From CAZVAR01 sp964625225 (GTDB lineage Bacteria; Pseudomonadota; Alphaproteobacteria; JAJUGE01): a stretch of DNA of 5,044 nucleotides. Numbering within the stretch: position 1 is the stretch's first letter; each line of letters begins with the position of its first letter. The translations under genes and the position numbers were made by a program. The stretch is from contig CAZVAR010000205.1 of the NCBI GenBank assembly GCA_964625225.1, positions 1 through 5,044 on the forward strand, in the 5' to 3' direction. This document shows positions 4,425 through 5,044 of this stretch, piece after piece. The notes under the pieces were generated by a model. It was not told the DNA's origin. It worked only from the letters and a program-made list of their open reading frames with translations, and did not search any database.

Positions 4425-5044
4425 GCGCGCGCGGGATGGTTCTGCGGCAGGAAGTCCTGCTCCTCGCCTGGCACGCTGTAGTCGTACGCCCAGCGATAGA
4501 CGACCGGCAGCTCCTTGCCCCAATTGCCGTGCCCCGGCGGGGTCTCCGGCGTCTGCCACTCCAGTGTGGTGGCCCGCCAGGGATTGCCGCCGGCCGCTTT
4601 GCCGCGGACGAGGCTCCATACCAGGTTGAACAGGAACACGAGCTGCGCGAAGCCGACGATCAGGGCCACGACACTGATGAAGGCGTTCAGCGACTCGGCC
4701 GAGGCCGGCAGGAAAGCCATCTCGCCCAGCTCGTGGTAGCGGCGCGGCACGCCCATCAGGCCCAGATAGTGCATGGGAAAGAAGACCGCATAGGCGCCGA
4801 GGAACGTGACCCAGAAGTGGAACTGTCCCATCGGCTCGTTCAACATCCGCCCGGTGATCTTCGGGTACCAGTGATAGATCGCGCCGAAGATGACGAGAAT
4901 GGGCGCCACGCCCATGACCATGTGGAAGTGGGCGACGACGAACATCGTATCGGACAGCGGAACGTCGACGACCACGTTGCCGAGGAAGAGCCCCGTCAGC
5001 CCTCCGTTCACGAAGGTGACGATGAACGCCAGGGCGAACAGCAT
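4421..5044 (-). CDS. Cytochrome c oxidase subunit I, C-terminal part (N-terminus beyond window)
   Basis: These are the last 207 residues of the catalytic heme-copper oxidase subunit, which reduces O2 at a heme-copper centre and pumps protons across the inner membrane. Four helices are seen (about 1-21, 33-58, 75-95, 118-145), matching the last four of the usual twelve, followed by a hydrophilic tail. Ligands: AHFHM at 38-42 carries His39 and His41, aligned with the bovine heme a3 and heme a ligands. GVPRRY at 98-103 holds the conserved Arg pair near the heme propionates. SDT at 31-33 keeps the Asp of the Mg site but has Ser where bovine has His368. The ATG at 5044 is internal, so the gene continues upstream of the window. 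The tail (EWQTPETPP, YDYSVPG) suggests the alternative, CoxN-like class. The CuB and Tyr residues and most proton-channel residues are off the window, so the exact type cannot be fixed. Confidence 0.95.
   Translation of the reverse strand: MLFALAFIVTFVNGGLTGLFLGNVVVDVPLSDTMFVVAHFHMVMGVAPILVIFGAIYHWYPKITGRMLNEPMGQFHFWVTFLGAYAVFFPMHYLGLMGVPRRYHELGEMAFLPASAESLNAFISVVALIVGFAQLVFLFNLVWSLVRGKAAGGNPWRATTLEWQTPETPPGHGNWGKELPVVYRWAYDYSVPGEEQDFLPQNHPARA

Overview
The window is GC-rich DNA with the gene content of an alphaproteobacterium, possibly of Rhodospirillales type. This taxonomic call is an inference from three things: a TPR protein followed by ispE and tRNA-Gln, strongly GC-biased third codon positions, and an alternative cytochrome c oxidase cluster with two subunit III-like genes. 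The sequence starts inside a TPR gene and ends inside an oxidase subunit I gene.

Positions 1-1582 read on the plus strand. They hold the C-terminal part of a TPR-repeat protein with a damaged reading frame in the first ~50 bases, then ispE (the CDP-ME kinase of the MEP isoprenoid pathway), then a complete tRNA-Gln(TTG) with encoded CCA. ispE abuts the TPR gene with no ordinary start codon at the expected place. The tRNA appears to have its own sigma70-like promoter, which overlaps the ispE stop codon.

Positions 1583-1737 lie between converging transcription units. They contain no convincing gene, but they hold two inverted repeats that could act as transcription barriers.

Positions 1738-5044 are one minus-strand gene cluster. 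In transcription order it reads: subunit I (partial, 207 C-terminal residues); a doubtful 37-residue ORF; a 76-residue two-helix membrane protein; a doubtful 35-residue ORF; a divergent subunit III-like protein (GTG start); a canonical short subunit III; subunit IV; and a 75-residue single-helix membrane protein. Spacings in the III-like/III/IV section are tight (19 and 8 bases), which supports a single operon. Together these genes encode the membrane part of a heme-copper cytochrome c oxidase resembling the coxMNOP-type alternative oxidases of rhizobia. Subunit II and the start of subunit I lie beyond position 5044.

No mobile element, CRISPR array or wholly new system is visible. The most interesting points are the paired subunit III-like proteins, the small membrane proteins that accompany them, the unusual ispE start, and several inverted repeats at operon junctions, including a perfect 16-bp palindrome at 4053-4068.
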